43,305 nucleotides of DNA from Heyndrickxia coagulans DSM 1 = ATCC 7050 (GCF_000290615.1 NZ_ALAS01000158.1:1-43305); one strand, 5' to 3'. Shown: positions 1 to 8,930, counted from the stretch's first letter. Program-made: numbers and translations. Notes: generated by a model from the letters alone, not told the origin.

Positions 1-76
1 CCGAAATTCATCTCCCACCTACTCATTGGTGCGATTCGCACCTTCACATTCCTTGAGGATGGGAGACTTCTTTCGG
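1..76 (+). mobile_element. Possible IS200/IS605 (IS1341-type) element end, nested hairpin
   Basis: Three nested inverted repeats are visible. The outer pair is CCGAA (1-5) with TTCGG (72-76). The middle pair is TCTCCCA (11-17) with TGGGAGA (60-66). The inner stem is GGTGCG (28-33) with CGCACC (37-42) over a 3-base loop. From memory, a GGGAGACTTCTTTCGG-like tail is typical of the right end and guide-RNA scaffold of tnpB-carrying IS605-group elements in Bacillaceae. The transposon body would lie left of the window, so this cannot be confirmed here. It could also be an unrelated structured 3' UTR. Confidence 0.4.
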
Positions 77-86
77 AAAGACGTTA

Positions 87-147
87 AAAAGGGCCGGCCC
101 AAGCGTCCGCCACAATGGAATACTTGAGGGAAAAGGGGCCGGCTTTT
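87..147 (+). terminator. Possible terminator of an upstream gene
   Basis: GCCGGCCC (93-100) pairs with GGGCCGGC (136-143), flanked by an A-run at 87-90 and TTTT at 144-147. The loop is long (about 35 nt), so the structure is only moderately convincing. It would end a transcript entering from outside the window. Confidence 0.4.
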
Positions 148-172
148 GCATTTGCTAAAAAAAGGAGGAGGA

Positions 173-571
173 ATGCCAAAGATGGAAACGGGCTACAAAA
201 AAGCTTGCGGCGCATATGCCGTCATTTTTGATGCGAAAAAAGAAAAAGTCGGGGTGGTGCCGTCGGGCAGCGGCTACAGGCTGCCGGGCGGGGAAATCAG
301 CCGCGGGGAGTCTGAACTTGCCTGCCTGATGCGGACAGTCGGCGCGGATCTTGAAATCGCGGGCTTTTTAGGTAAAGCGGCACAGGAAACGGGCGCGCGG
401 TCCATGGATGAAGGCCTGTTTTATTTGGGAAAATGGGGACAGCCCCGCAAAGGAAGCCATAACCTAGAATGGCTCAACCTTCACGAGGCTGCGGAAAAAA
501 TGGCCGGCGCCCACCACCAATGGGCAGTGCAGGAAGGAATCAGCGCCGTCCAGGCAAGTACCTGGTTTTAG
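173..571 (+). CDS. Nudix-fold protein with degenerate Nudix box
   Basis: A small protein of about 132 residues with a Nudix-like core. It has the glycine and glutamate of the G-x5-E segment (GGEISRGE), followed seven residues later by arginine. The catalytic REUxEE part reads RTVGAD, so the metal-binding glutamates are replaced by Thr, Ala and Asp. A classical Nudix hydrolase needs those glutamates, so this is probably inactive as a hydrolase or a divergent binding protein. The start is uncertain. A doubled AGGAGG at 163-171 serves either ATG 173 (very close) or ATG 182 (about 10 nt spacing). An ATG at 146 lies upstream of the Shine-Dalgarno and is unlikely. The gene converges with pckA. Confidence 0.65.
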   Translation: MPKMETGYKKACGAYAVIFDAKKEKVGVVPSGSGYRLPGGEISRGESELACLMRTVGADLEIAGFLGKAAQETGARSMDEGLFYLGKWGQPRKGSHNLEWLNLHEAAEKMAGAHHQWAVQEGISAVQASTWF

Positions 572-578
572 CCGGGCT

Positions 579-602
579 CCCGCTTATGCTTAAATAAGCG
601 GG
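579..602. terminator. Hairpin between convergent Nudix gene and pckA
   Basis: CCCGCTTA (579-586) pairs with TAAGCGGG (595-602) over an 8-nt loop. The pckA stop codon lies inside the stem-loop. There is no clear T-run on either side, so termination would be weak. Confidence 0.45.
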
Positions 603-2176
603 CCGCCGAGTTTTTCAATATCATCCGGCACTGATGAAAATTGCCGGAAATTTTCTTTGAACCGGGCTGCAAGTTCGAACGCTTTTTCACGGTAAGCCCG
701 CTTGTCCACCCATGTATCTTGCGGATAAAGGACTTTCTCCGGCACCCCTTCAATACGGGCCGGGATGTGCAGCCCGAAAATATTATCCTGCCGCGTTTCC
801 ACATTTTTCAGTTTGCCGTTTATCGCAGCCCGGACCATGGCCCTCGTATAGCTTAATTTCATGCGGGAACCGGTTCCGTACGGGCCGCCTGTCCAGCCGG
901 TATTGACAAGAAATACCTGGACGTTGTGCCTGCCAATTTTCTCTCCGAGCATTTCCGCATAAACGGCGGGCTCAAGCGGCAAAAACGGCGCGCCGAAGCA
1001 AGTGGAGAACACAGCTTCCGGGCGCGTGACGCCGCGTTCGGTGCCGGCCAGTTTGGAAGTGTAACCGCTCAAGAAATGGTACATGGCCTGCTCTTTTGTC
1101 AGCCTGCTGATCGGCGGCAGGACACCGGACGCATCAGCCGTCAGAAATATAATGGTTGACGGATGGCCGGCCATGCCGGAACGGGCAATATTGCCGATGT
1201 TTTCAATCGGGTAAGCAGCCCTTGTATTTTCCGTCAGTGCATTGTTGCCATATTGCGGCCTACGGGACACCGGATCTACGACTACATTTTCAAGTACGGT
1301 CCCAAACCGGATTGCCTGGTAAATTTGCGGTTCTTTTTCTTCTGTAAGCCCGATGCACTTTGCATAGCATCCGCCTTCAATATTGAAGACGCCGCTGTCG
1401 GACCAGCCGTGCTCATCGTCCCCTATAAGCGCGCGCTCCGGATCGGCGGAAAGTGTCGTTTTCCCGGTCCCGGACAAGCCGAAAAACAGGGCCGTATCGC
1501 CGTTTTTCCCGGTATTGGCGGAGCAGTGCATGGGAAGGATGCCTTTTTGCGGCAGCAAATAATTCATGATGGAAAAAATGCTTTTTTTCATTTCGCCTGC
1601 ATATTCCGTTCCGCCGATCAGAATCATCCGGCGTTCAAGTGAAATCATGATGAACGCTTCGGAATTCGTGCCGTCAAGCGCCGGGTCTGCTTTAAACAGC
1701 GGCGCGGAAAGAATGGTAAATTGCGCATCGTGTTGATTGAGTTCCTCCGCATCCGGCCGGATAAACAATTGATGCGCGAATAAATTATGCCAGGCGAACT
1801 CATTCACGGTCTGGATCGGAAGGCGGCTTTTTGGATCGGCACCCGCAAAACCTTTAAACACAAAAATTTCGTCTTTCCCTTTTAAATGCCGGACCATTTT
1901 TTCATAGAGCCTGTTGAACACGCCGGGAGATACTGGCTGGTTGATTTTGCCCCAGTCGACACGGTCTTTTGATTGGGAGTCGACGACAATAAATTTATCT
2001 TTCGGCGACCTTCCTGTGTATTTTCCTGTTGTAGCAGAAATGGCCCCTTCCGTTGTCAGCACAGCTTCTTTCCGTTCAATAATTTTTTCCATTAATTGCG
2101 GCACGGAAAGCTGCATGCGCACATTTTCCCCCGACAACAAAAACTTTAAATCGTCAGAAGCGCCAATCAGATCCAT
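590..2176 (-). CDS. pckA: Phosphoenolpyruvate carboxykinase (ATP)
   Basis: Converts oxaloacetate plus ATP to phosphoenolpyruvate, CO2 and ADP, the first step of gluconeogenesis, in the cytoplasm. The 528-residue length is normal for the ATP-dependent family. Diagnostic segments are visible: RSPKDK near residues 56-61, the kinase-1a P-loop [11 protein letters not shown] at 233-243, and DDEHGW at 253-258 (kinase-2 metal site). A purine-rich AAAGGGG stands upstream of the ATG. The gene is divergent from metK, as in B. subtilis. A candidate CcpN operator overlaps its -10 region (see 2225-2235), which would give repression under glycolytic conditions. No frameshift or missing motif was seen. Confidence 0.97.
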   Translation of the reverse strand: MDLIGASDDLKFLLSGENVRMQLSVPQLMEKIIERKEAVLTTEGAISATTGKYTGRSPKDKFIVVDSQSKDRVDWGKINQPVSPGVFNRLYEKMVRHLKGKDEIFVFKGFAGADPKSRLPIQTVNEFAWHNLFAHQLFIRPDAEELNQHDAQFTILSAPLFKADPALDGTNSEAFIMISLERRMILIGGTEYAGEMKKSIFSIMNYLLPQKGILPMHCSANTGKNGDTALFFGLSGTGKTTLSADPERALIGDDEHGWSDSGVFNIEGGCYAKCIGLTEEKEPQIYQAIRFGTVLENVVVDPVSRRPQYGNNALTENTRAAYPIENIGNIARSGMAGHPSTIIFLTADASGVLPPISRLTKEQAMYHFLSGYTSKLAGTERGVTRPEAVFSTCFGAPFLPLEPAVYAEMLGEKIGRHNVQVFLVNTGWTGGPYGTGSRMKLSYTRAMVRAAINGKLKNVETRQDNIFGLHIPARIEGVPEKVLYPQDTWVDKRAYREKAFELAARFKENFRQFSSVPDDIEKLGGPLI

Positions 2177-2224
2177 TTTTATAAACCGCCCCTTTGAATA
2201 ACTTATTTCGCTTTAAACGATATC

Positions 2225-2235
2225 AGTATAACATA
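2225..2235 (-). promoter_or_regulatory. pckA -10 region overlapping a CcpN-like operator
   Basis: On the minus strand the sequence is TATGTTATACT. It contains a -10 hexamer TATACT (2225-2230) and fits the B. subtilis CcpN consensus TRTGHYATAYW, recalled from the literature, at every position. CcpN is known to repress pckA and gapB in B. subtilis. No good -35 is visible 17 bp upstream. Function is inferred from sequence match and context. Confidence 0.5.
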
Positions 2236-2306
2236 TTCATCCGTTTATTACATACTTTTTTCCGGGAAAAATGCAGGGGGCAAAAGGGCAAATGGTGAAA
2301 AAAGCA

Positions 2307-2335
2307 TTGACAGCGCCTGCTAAATTGCGTATGAT
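2307..2335 (+). promoter_or_regulatory. Sigma-A promoter of metK/SAM riboswitch
   Basis: TTGACA (2307-2312), a 17-bp spacer, then TATGAT (2330-2335). A near-perfect vegetative promoter that places the start of transcription just upstream of the S-box aptamer. Confidence 0.88.
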
Positions 2336-2352
2336 TTTACTTTGAACGGATA

Positions 2353-2561
2353 CTCTTATCCCGAGCTGGTGGAGGGACGGGCCCGATGAAACCCAGCAAC
2401 CCGCCTCTGGAACAGGCAATGCGCTCGCAACGCAGCTGCCGCTTGACTTCCAGGCAAAGGTGCTAACCTGCAGCAAGGAATGTTTCCTTGAACGATAAGA
2501 GTGAAAGGCGCGATTGATTGAAGTCAAAACCTTTCCACTCATATGAATGGGAAAGGTTTTT
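2353..2561 (+). ncRNA. SAM-I (S-box) riboswitch with terminator
   Basis: The P1 helix is CTCTTATC (2353-2360) with GATAAGAG (2494-2501). Between them lie the conserved GATGAAACCCAGCAACC core and the AAGGTGCTAA segment typical of SAM-I aptamers. The expression platform is an intrinsic terminator: AAAACCTTTCC (2526-2536) pairs with GGAAAGGTTTT (2550-2560), followed by T-rich sequence. With SAM bound, transcription would stop before metK, giving feedback control of SAM synthetase. Confidence 0.95.
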
Positions 2562-2645
2562 ATTTTTGGCTTTGTACTTAAAATGAATCGAGTTTAGGGT
2601 ATGAGTACCGTTTCCAATATGTAACCATATAAGGAGGAAAAGCGG

Positions 2646-3857
2646 ATGTTAAAAGGACGGCATTTGTTCACATCGGAATCGGTGACGGAAGGCCATCCGG
2701 ACAAAATTTGCGACCAGATTTCCGATGCCATTTTGGATGCCATTTTAGAAAAAGACCCGAATGCCCGCGTTGCCTGCGAAACTTCCGTCACGACAGGGCT
2801 CGTGCTCGTCACGGGGGAAATTTCCACCAATACATATGTGGATATTCCGAAAGTGGTGCGCAAGACCATTAAAGAGATTGGCTATACGCGCGCGAAATAC
2901 GGGTTTGATGCGGAAACCTGCGCTGTTTTGACATCGATTGACGAACAGTCCGAGGATATTGCGCGCGGCGTTAACCAGGCTTTGGAAGCCCGCGAAGGCG
3001 GGATGAGCGATGAAGAGATTGAGGCAATCGGAGCCGGCGACCAGGGCCTGATGTTCGGGTTTGCCTGCAATGAGACAGAAGAGCTGATGCCGCTTCCCAT
3101 TTCGCTTGCCCACAAGCTTGCCCGCCGTCTTGCTGAACTCCGCAAACATGAAGTGATCCCGTATTTGCGCCCGGATGCGAAGACACAGGTGACAGTTGAA
3201 TATGATGAGAACAACCAGCCTGCCCGGATTGATACAATTGTCATTTCAACGCAGCATAATCCTGACATCAGTTCCGGGCAAATTCAGGGGGATATGAAAA
3301 AATACGTCATTGAACCGGTTGTGCCGGCAGACTTACTCGATGCGGATACAAAGTATTTGATTAATCCGACCGGCCGCTTTGTTATCGGCGGCCCTCAAGG
3401 GGATGCCGGGCTGACCGGCCGCAAAATCATTGTCGACACGTACGGCGGATATGCACGCCACGGCGGCGGCGCATTTTCCGGGAAAGACCCGACGAAAGTG
3501 GACCGTTCCGCTGCTTATGCCGCCCGCTATGTTGCGAAAAATATTGTTGCGGCCGGCCTTGCGGAAAAATGTGAGGTACAGCTTGCGTATGCGATCGGGG
3601 TGGCGAAGCCCGTTTCCATTTCCATCGATACGTTTGGGACTGGAAAAGTTCCGGAAGAAGTGCTGATCGAGGCGGTTGAAGCCCATTTTGACCTGCGCCC
3701 GGCCGGCATTATCAAAATGCTCGACTTGCGCCGCCCGATTTACAGACAGACCGCTGCGTACGGGCATTTCGGCCGCGATGATTTGGATGTGCCTTGGGAA
3801 AAAACGGACAAAGCCGGGGCGTTGAATGAATTCGCCCGCAATCATATCGGAAAATAA
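2646..3857 (+). CDS. metK: S-adenosylmethionine synthetase
   Basis: Makes S-adenosylmethionine from methionine and ATP, as a cytoplasmic tetramer. The 403-residue protein carries GHPDK at residues 16-20, GAGDQG at 119-124 and the phosphate-binding loop [16 protein letters not shown] at 263-278, all hallmarks of MetK. A strong AAGGAGG lies 8 bases before the ATG. It stands alone behind a SAM-I riboswitch and ends at a strong hairpin (3860-3898). SAM made here feeds the methyltransferases elsewhere in the window (MnmM, TrmB, RsbM). Confidence 0.98.
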   Translation: MLKGRHLFTSESVTEGHPDKICDQISDAILDAILEKDPNARVACETSVTTGLVLVTGEISTNTYVDIPKVVRKTIKEIGYTRAKYGFDAETCAVLTSIDEQSEDIARGVNQALEAREGGMSDEEIEAIGAGDQGLMFGFACNETEELMPLPISLAHKLARRLAELRKHEVIPYLRPDAKTQVTVEYDENNQPARIDTIVISTQHNPDISSGQIQGDMKKYVIEPVVPADLLDADTKYLINPTGRFVIGGPQGDAGLTGRKIIVDTYGGYARHGGGAFSGKDPTKVDRSAAYAARYVAKNIVAAGLAEKCEVQLAYAIGVAKPVSISIDTFGTGKVPEEVLIEAVEAHFDLRPAGIIKMLDLRRPIYRQTAAYGHFGRDDLDVPWEKTDKAGALNEFARNHIGK

Positions 3858-3859
3858 TG

Positions 3860-3898
3860 GGAAAAAGAGCGTGCCTGTTGATAGGCCGCTCTTTTTCC
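3860..3898 (+). terminator. Rho-independent terminator after metK
   Basis: GGAAAAAGAGCG (3860-3871) pairs with CGCTCTTTTTCC (3887-3898), extended by inner GCCT/AGGC pairs. The hairpin carries its own T-run and begins directly after the metK stop codon. Confidence 0.88.
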
Positions 3899-4077
3899 AT
3901 GCGGGAGATACATGTACCTTTTTTAACAAAATCCCTGCAAACTGCCGGAAAACATGCTAAACTATATTACATGTGCAGATTTTGGCCGTCAAATTTTGGC
4001 GGAAATCGATTTGTTTTTTCAAGAAATAAATTTACAATAGAAGTATATCGAAATGATTAAAGTAGGTGACTTTTTAC

Positions 4078-5976
4078 ATGTGCGGATTTATTGGCTGCGT
4101 CCATGACCAACCCGTTACATTATCAGACGAAGACAGGCAACGGTTTAAACAGATGAACCATATGATCGAGCACCGTGGCCCGGATGATGAAGGCTTTTAT
4201 GAAGACGAACATATCCAGTTCGGTTTCAGGCGCCTGAGCATTATCGACATCGAGGCGGGGCACCAGCCTTTAACATACGAAAACGAACGGTACTGGATCA
4301 TTTTTAATGGCGAAATTTATAATTATGTTGAATTGCGTGAAGAATTATTAAAAGAAGGGATGGCATTCGAAACGAATTCGGATACGGAAGTCATCCTTGC
4401 CATGTACAGCCGTTACGGCGAAAAAGCAATCGGGCGCCTGCGCGGGATGTTCGGATTTGCGATCTGGGATAAGCAGGAACAAACGCTGTGCGGCGCGCGC
4501 GACCCGTTCGGCATTAAACCGTTTTTCTATTATGAAGACGGCGATAAAATGTATTTCGGTTCCGAAAAGAAAAGCATTTTGCTTGCCATGGAAAAACCGG
4601 AACTCAATTATGATGCTGTCCAATACTATTTAACCTATCAATTTGTGCCGGAACCTTTCAGCATGACGAGTGGCATCCGAAAACTCGAACCGGGCCATTA
4701 TTTTATGAAAAAAATCGGCAAACCGATGGAAATCAAACAGTTCTGGAAAGCTTCCTTCCACCCGGTCCATAAGAGCGAGGACGAATTTGTAAAAGAAGTA
4801 CGCGATGTGCTTATCGATTCCGTAAAGGTACATATGCGCAGCGATGTACCGGTTGGCGCGTTCCTGTCGGGCGGGATCGATTCCTCGATTACGGCATCGA
4901 TTGCAAAACAGTTCCACCCGGGCATTAAAACATTCTCCGTCGGATTCGAACGCGATGGCTACAGCGAGATCGATGTTGCCAAAGAAACGGCGGAAAAACT
5001 CGGTGTTGAAAATATCAGCTATGTGATCACGCCGGAGGAATATATGAAAGAACTGCCAAAAATTATTTGGCATATGGACGATCCGCTCGCAGATCCTGCT
5101 TGTGTTCCCCTTTATTTTGTGGCGCGCGAAGCAAGAAAGCATGTGACCGTTGTCCTGTCCGGCGAAGGCGCGGATGAATTGTTCGGCGGCTATAATATTT
5201 ACCGTGAACCGCAGTCGCTTGAAGTTTTTGATAAAATTCCGGCTGCCGGAAAATCAATTTTGAAGGCTTTGGCGAAAGTGCTGCCGGAAGGGGTAAAAGG
5301 AAAGAGCTTTATCGAACGCGGTGTCACGCCAATGGAAGACCGTTATATCGGCAATGCGAAAATGTACACGGAAGAAGAAAAACGCGACTTGCTGTTGACT
5401 TATAACAACAGCCTTGACTACCGCGATATCACAAAGCCGCTGTACGATGAAACGAAAGGCTACGACCCGGTTGACCGGATGCAATATATCGATATCCATA
5501 CGTGGATGCGCGGCGATATTTTGCTGAAGGCGGACCGGATGACGATGGCCCATTCGCTTGAACTGCGTGTGCCGTTTTTGGATAAAGAAGTGTTCCGGGT
5601 CGCTTCACAAATTCCGGCGGGCTTAAAAACGTCCCATAACACAACGAAGTATATTTTGCGAAAAGCAGTGGAAGGCATCGTGCCGGACCATGTGCTGAAC
5701 CGGAAAAAACTCGGGTTCCCGGTTCCGATCCGCCACTGGCTGAAAGATGAAATGCATGATTGGGCGGTAGAGATCATCAAAACGAGCCCGACGGACGATA
5801 TCATCAACAAACAATATGTATTAAGACTGCTGGAAGACCATTGTGCAGGCAAGCTGGATTACAGCCGGAAAATCTGGACCGTGCTGATTTTCATGCTCTG
5901 GCATGCCGTGTATATGGAAGACAAGTACGGTTTTCAAAAAGGAGCACAAGGGCGGCCTGCGGGTGCTTCTCTGTAA
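4078..5976 (+). CDS. asnB: Asparagine synthetase (glutamine-hydrolysing)
   Basis: Transfers ammonia from glutamine to aspartate using ATP. The start at 4078 is chosen because it places the essential nucleophile Cys at position 2 (MCGFIGC). AGGTGA at 4064-4069 is correctly spaced, and the upstream GTG at 4066 would bury the cysteine. The N-terminal half is the class-II glutaminase domain. The C-terminal half is the synthetase domain with PP-loop SGGIDSS at residues 264-270. The length of 632 residues equals that of B. subtilis AsnB. It is monocistronic between two terminators. Confidence 0.97.
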   Translation: MCGFIGCVHDQPVTLSDEDRQRFKQMNHMIEHRGPDDEGFYEDEHIQFGFRRLSIIDIEAGHQPLTYENERYWIIFNGEIYNYVELREELLKEGMAFETNSDTEVILAMYSRYGEKAIGRLRGMFGFAIWDKQEQTLCGARDPFGIKPFFYYEDGDKMYFGSEKKSILLAMEKPELNYDAVQYYLTYQFVPEPFSMTSGIRKLEPGHYFMKKIGKPMEIKQFWKASFHPVHKSEDEFVKEVRDVLIDSVKVHMRSDVPVGAFLSGGIDSSITASIAKQFHPGIKTFSVGFERDGYSEIDVAKETAEKLGVENISYVITPEEYMKELPKIIWHMDDPLADPACVPLYFVAREARKHVTVVLSGEGADELFGGYNIYREPQSLEVFDKIPAAGKSILKALAKVLPEGVKGKSFIERGVTPMEDRYIGNAKMYTEEEKRDLLLTYNNSLDYRDITKPLYDETKGYDPVDRMQYIDIHTWMRGDILLKADRMTMAHSLELRVPFLDKEVFRVASQIPAGLKTSHNTTKYILRKAVEGIVPDHVLNRKKLGFPVPIRHWLKDEMHDWAVEIIKTSPTDDIINKQYVLRLLEDHCAGKLDYSRKIWTVLIFMLWHAVYMEDKYGFQKGAQGRPAGASL

Positions 5977-5987
5977 CAGAAAAAAAG

Positions 5988-6037
5988 GGGGTCTGGCCCC
6001 GCTTCCGTAATCAATCGGAAACGGGGGCAGGCCCTTT
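5988..6037 (+). terminator. Terminator after asnB
   Basis: A long imperfect hairpin begins a few bases after the stop codon. The left arm is 5989-6007, the loop TAATCAAT 6008-6015, and the right arm 6016-6034, with three internal mismatches, then a short T stretch. A further T-run lies at 6050-6056. Confidence 0.75.
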
Positions 6038-6190
6038 ATCGTATAACGCTTTTTTTCGCACATGCCCGCAAGCTTTGCATCGCGGCGGTTTTTAAACCCG
6101 GTTAGCAGTATGACCCTGTTTTTATCATGCTTTTTTCGCCTGTTTGCGGCTTAAAGCAATGCGGCTGCCGGTGCCCGCCGTTAACCTTTG

Positions 6191-6706
6191 TCAGCGCCCG
6201 GCGGCATTTTTATAGTACTGCGCTTTTTCAGCATACTCACGGACGATGCGGCGCATATCCTGGATATCTTTTTCGGTAAGCGCGCGGATCACTTTTGCCG
6301 GGCGGCCGAATGCAAGCGTATGCGGCGGGATCTTTTTCCCGGGCGTGACAAGGCTGCCGGCGCCAATAAAAGCGCCTTTCCCGATTTCGGCGCCGTCAAG
6401 GATGATTGAACCCATGCCGATCAAAGCTTTTGTCCGGACATGGCAGCTATGTAAAATCACCTGGTGGCCGACCGTCACTTCATCTTCCAGTATGAGCGGC
6501 GTTTGCGGGCTTTCGTGCAGGACGCAGTTATCCTGGACATTCACTTTTTGCCCGATTTTTACCGGTGCGACATCGCCGCGGATGACGGTCCCGAACCAGA
6601 TGCCGGACTGGCCGCCGATTTCAACGTCCCCCGTAATGGCCACATTGTCTGCGATATAAGCAGTCGGCGCAATCAAAGGGGTTTTTCCATTGTAAGCATA
6701 GATCAT
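6191..6706 (-). CDS. ytoA: Gamma-carbonic anhydrase-like hexapeptide-repeat protein (YtoA)
   Basis: A 171-residue left-handed beta-helix protein. Successive hexapeptide repeats (for example IGGQSGIWFG, VGHQVILHS, IGMGSIIL, IGKGAFIGAG) run through residues 10-150. Histidines in the HES, GHQ and HSC segments are placed as the Zn ligands of the gamma-carbonic anhydrase/YrdA group. Cofactor and substrate are not proven for YtoA itself. A TAGGAGGG Shine-Dalgarno precedes the ATG. It is transcribed away from ytpA from its own promoter (6739-6767 minus). B. subtilis carries the orthologue in the same neighbourhood. Confidence 0.88.
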   Translation of the reverse strand: MIYAYNGKTPLIAPTAYIADNVAITGDVEIGGQSGIWFGTVIRGDVAPVKIGQKVNVQDNCVLHESPQTPLILEDEVTVGHQVILHSCHVRTKALIGMGSIILDGAEIGKGAFIGAGSLVTPGKKIPPHTLAFGRPAKVIRALTEKDIQDMRRIVREYAEKAQYYKNAAGR

Positions 6707-6738
6707 TTCGTACCCTCCTATTTTTGATCTTTTCTTTT

Positions 6739-6767
6739 ATCTTAAAGAATTGGGAACAAATTGTGAA
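6739..6767 (-). promoter_or_regulatory. Sigma-A promoter of ytoA
   Basis: On the minus strand: TTCACA (6762-6767), 17-bp spacer, TAAGAT (6739-6744). It lies about 35 bp upstream of the ytoA start. Confidence 0.6.
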
Positions 6768-6795
6768 TAAATCGAGTTAAAAATGGCATATGTTT

Positions 6796-6823
6796 TTCAG
6801 AACAGAAGGATTATGGGTAAAAT
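6796..6823 (+). promoter_or_regulatory. Weak candidate promoter of ytpA
   Basis: TTCAGA (6796-6801), 16-bp spacer, TAAAAT (6818-6823), about 40 bp before ytpA. The -35 match is only moderate. Confidence 0.4.
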
Positions 6824-6864
6824 AAAAGCAGGATGGTTTCGCAGGTTTTGAAGGAGGCAGGAAC

Positions 6865-7671
6865 ATGTGGAAATGGGAAGCAGATGAAAACCCAAAAGCA
6901 GTCATCGTTATGGTCCATGGCGCGATGGAACATCACCGCCGCTACAGCTGGCTGATTGAGATGTGGAGATCAAGCGGCTATCATGTCGTGATGGGCGATC
7001 TTCCCGGCCATGGGATGACGTCGAGAGCAAAAAGGGGGCATATTGATTCCTTTGATGAATATACAACAGAGATAAAAGAGTGGGTGACGGCAGCATACCA
7101 GTTCGACCTCCCGATTTTTCTCCTCGGCCACAGCATGGGCGGGCTGGCGGTCATCCGGCTGCTTGAGAAGGAACATCTGAAAATTGCGGGGGTTATGCTT
7201 TCCTCGCCGTGCCTCGGGCTTGTCCAGTATCCTTCAAAGCTGCTCGGCCTGCTTTCAATCGGGTTAAACCGGATTGCCCCAGGCCTCCGCTTTAACAGCC
7301 CGCTGACCGTGCAAATGGCAACACGGAATAAGGATATTCAAATGCAGGCGGTCAACGATTCATTGATGCTGACAAAAGTGTCTGTCCGCTGGTACCGCGA
7401 GCTGCTCGCAGCCATGCGGCAGGCACACATGGATACCGTGCGGCTGCCGGACGTCCCGTTTCTTGTCATGCAGGCCGGAAGTGATAAAATTGTGGACAAG
7501 GGAGCTGTCGTGAATTGGTTTAACCAAACTTCCGTGTCCGAAAAATTATACAAAGAATGGCCGAAATGCTACCATGAAATTTTCAATGAACCGGAGAGGG
7601 AAGATGTTTTCCTTTATGCGAAAAATTTTGTGGAAAACCGGCTCCGCGCGTTAGGCTATATATTAGAATGA
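6865..7671 (+). CDS. ytpA: Alpha/beta hydrolase, (lyso)phospholipase YtpA
   Basis: A serine hydrolase of the alpha/beta fold, 268 residues. The nucleophile elbow GHSMGG is at 88-93 (Ser90), with likely acid Asp207 (GSDKIVD) and base His237 (CYHEIF). HGAMEH near 18-23 is the oxyanion-hole region. B. subtilis YtpA is reported as a phospholipase linked to the lysophospholipid antibiotic bacilysocin; substrate here is inferred. GAAGGAGG precedes the ATG. The stop codon overlaps the ribosome-binding site of ytpB (10-base gap to its start), so the two genes form an operon. Confidence 0.9.
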   Translation: MWKWEADENPKAVIVMVHGAMEHHRRYSWLIEMWRSSGYHVVMGDLPGHGMTSRAKRGHIDSFDEYTTEIKEWVTAAYQFDLPIFLLGHSMGGLAVIRLLEKEHLKIAGVMLSSPCLGLVQYPSKLLGLLSIGLNRIAPGLRFNSPLTVQMATRNKDIQMQAVNDSLMLTKVSVRWYRELLAAMRQAHMDTVRLPDVPFLVMQAGSDKIVDKGAVVNWFNQTSVSEKLYKEWPKCYHEIFNEPEREDVFLYAKNFVENRLRALGYILE

Positions 7672-7681
7672 GGTGACGCTT

Positions 7682-8776
7682 GTGACAATCCCATCCTATC
7701 CGATCTCATTAATGGCGCAAGTTTACCGCCGGGTGATGCCGGCTGTCCACCATGAACTCCATTACTGGCGGGAAAAGGCACGCCGGATTCCCAATGATGA
7801 ATTAAAGACACAGGCGCTCGCCAGCATTCAGCATAAAACGTTCCACTGCGAAGGCGGGTCGATTCTCGGCCTTTTGGCAATGGAAGAGCGGACAGCGGCT
7901 TTCCGGTTTATTGTCGCATACCAGACGATCAGCGACTATCTTGATAATTTATGCGACCGCAGCACATCGCTTGACCCGGTTGATTTCCGGGCGCTGCACG
8001 AGTCCATGTCTGATGCGCTTACGGTCGGCGCACCGTTGAAAAATTATTACCGGCACAGGCAGGACCAGGATGACGGCGGTTATTTGCATGAACTCGTGCG
8101 GACATGCCAGGTTGTGTTGAGCCGCATCCCCCAATATAAAGCCATTCAGCCTTATTTGCTGGAACTTTGCCGTTATTATTCGGATCTGCAGGTACATAAA
8201 CATGTGCGCGTAGAGGAACGGGTGCCGCGGCTAAAGGAATGGTTTTTGCACTACAAGGCGGATTTTCCGGATATGGAATGGTATGAATTTTCCGCCTGTT
8301 CCGGCTCGACCCTCGGGATTTTCTGCCTTGTTTCCTATGCGCTCCGGGATGATTTCCGCCCTGAATATGCGAAAATTATCCGTGACGGGTATTTTCCTTA
8401 TATTCAGGGGCTGCATATTTTGCTGGATTATTTTATCGACCAGGACGAAGACAAAAAAGGCGGGGATTTGAATTTTTGTTTTTATTACCCGGGAGAAGAA
8501 GAGCTGTTTAAGCGGCTGAAGCATTTCTTGCAGGAGGCGGATAAACATACGGCCCGGCTTCCGAATGAAAAATTCCATAAGCTGATTAACCGGGGGCTTT
8601 TGGCTGTTTATTTGTCAGATGAAAAGGTGAGGAAGCAGCGGAGCGTTCAGAAATTGTCGCGGAAAATGATCAAATTTGCCGGCTCGATCAGTTTATTCTT
8701 TTATGTTAACGGAAAAATGTACCGCGCCATCAAAAACATGATCCCGGCCAGCCTGGCAAAAACAATTGTAAAATAA
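7682..8776 (+). CDS. ytpB: Tetraprenyl-beta-curcumene synthase (YtpB)
   Basis: A class-I-type terpene synthase. B. subtilis YtpB converts heptaprenyl diphosphate to the C35 terpene tetraprenyl-beta-curcumene, precursor of cyclic sporulenes. The acidic metal-binding segment DYLDNLCD lies at residues 85-92, and the protein is all-helical in appearance. The start is GTG 7682, 5-6 bases after AGGTGA (7671-7676); the GTG at 7673 overlaps that site and is rejected. Length is 364 residues. It is translationally close to ytpA. The squalene-hopene-type cyclase that would use the product is not in the window. Confidence 0.9.
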   Translation: MTIPSYPISLMAQVYRRVMPAVHHELHYWREKARRIPNDELKTQALASIQHKTFHCEGGSILGLLAMEERTAAFRFIVAYQTISDYLDNLCDRSTSLDPVDFRALHESMSDALTVGAPLKNYYRHRQDQDDGGYLHELVRTCQVVLSRIPQYKAIQPYLLELCRYYSDLQVHKHVRVEERVPRLKEWFLHYKADFPDMEWYEFSACSGSTLGIFCLVSYALRDDFRPEYAKIIRDGYFPYIQGLHILLDYFIDQDEDKKGGDLNFCFYYPGEEELFKRLKHFLQEADKHTARLPNEKFHKLINRGLLAVYLSDEKVRKQRSVQKLSRKMIKFAGSISLFFYVNGKMYRAIKNMIPASLAKTIVK

Positions 8777-8800
8777 GCCGGCGGATGGAAACGGGAAAGG

Positions 8801-8896
8801 GCGGATGGTTTGCCTGGTTACAGAATTCATACCGGAGCACATGCATTTTTTTCGTCCGGGCTTTTTGCTAACCAGGAGCCGGCCGTGTTTATACGC
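8801..8896 (-). pseudogene. Decayed duplicate of the mnmM 3' end
   Basis: Minus-strand sequence here repeats the C-terminal coding segment of the adjacent mnmM. 8800-8844 matches 8959-9003 almost base for base (three or so differences in 45). A weaker match extends toward 8896, including the shared CCGGCTCCT block. The offset is 159 bp, a multiple of three. The copy would encode ...HVLRYEFCNQANHPP, compared with HVLRYEFLNQANHPP in mnmM, but it has no start and is truncated. It probably arose by a tandem partial duplication. Confidence 0.75.
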
Positions 8897-8930
8897 GATT
8901 GAAAAAAGGGATTCGTACCCGTCCGCTTTG

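Noticed and set aside
3857-4060. 67-residue ORF between metK and asnB
   Set aside because: It begins inside the metK terminator hairpin and has no family resemblance.
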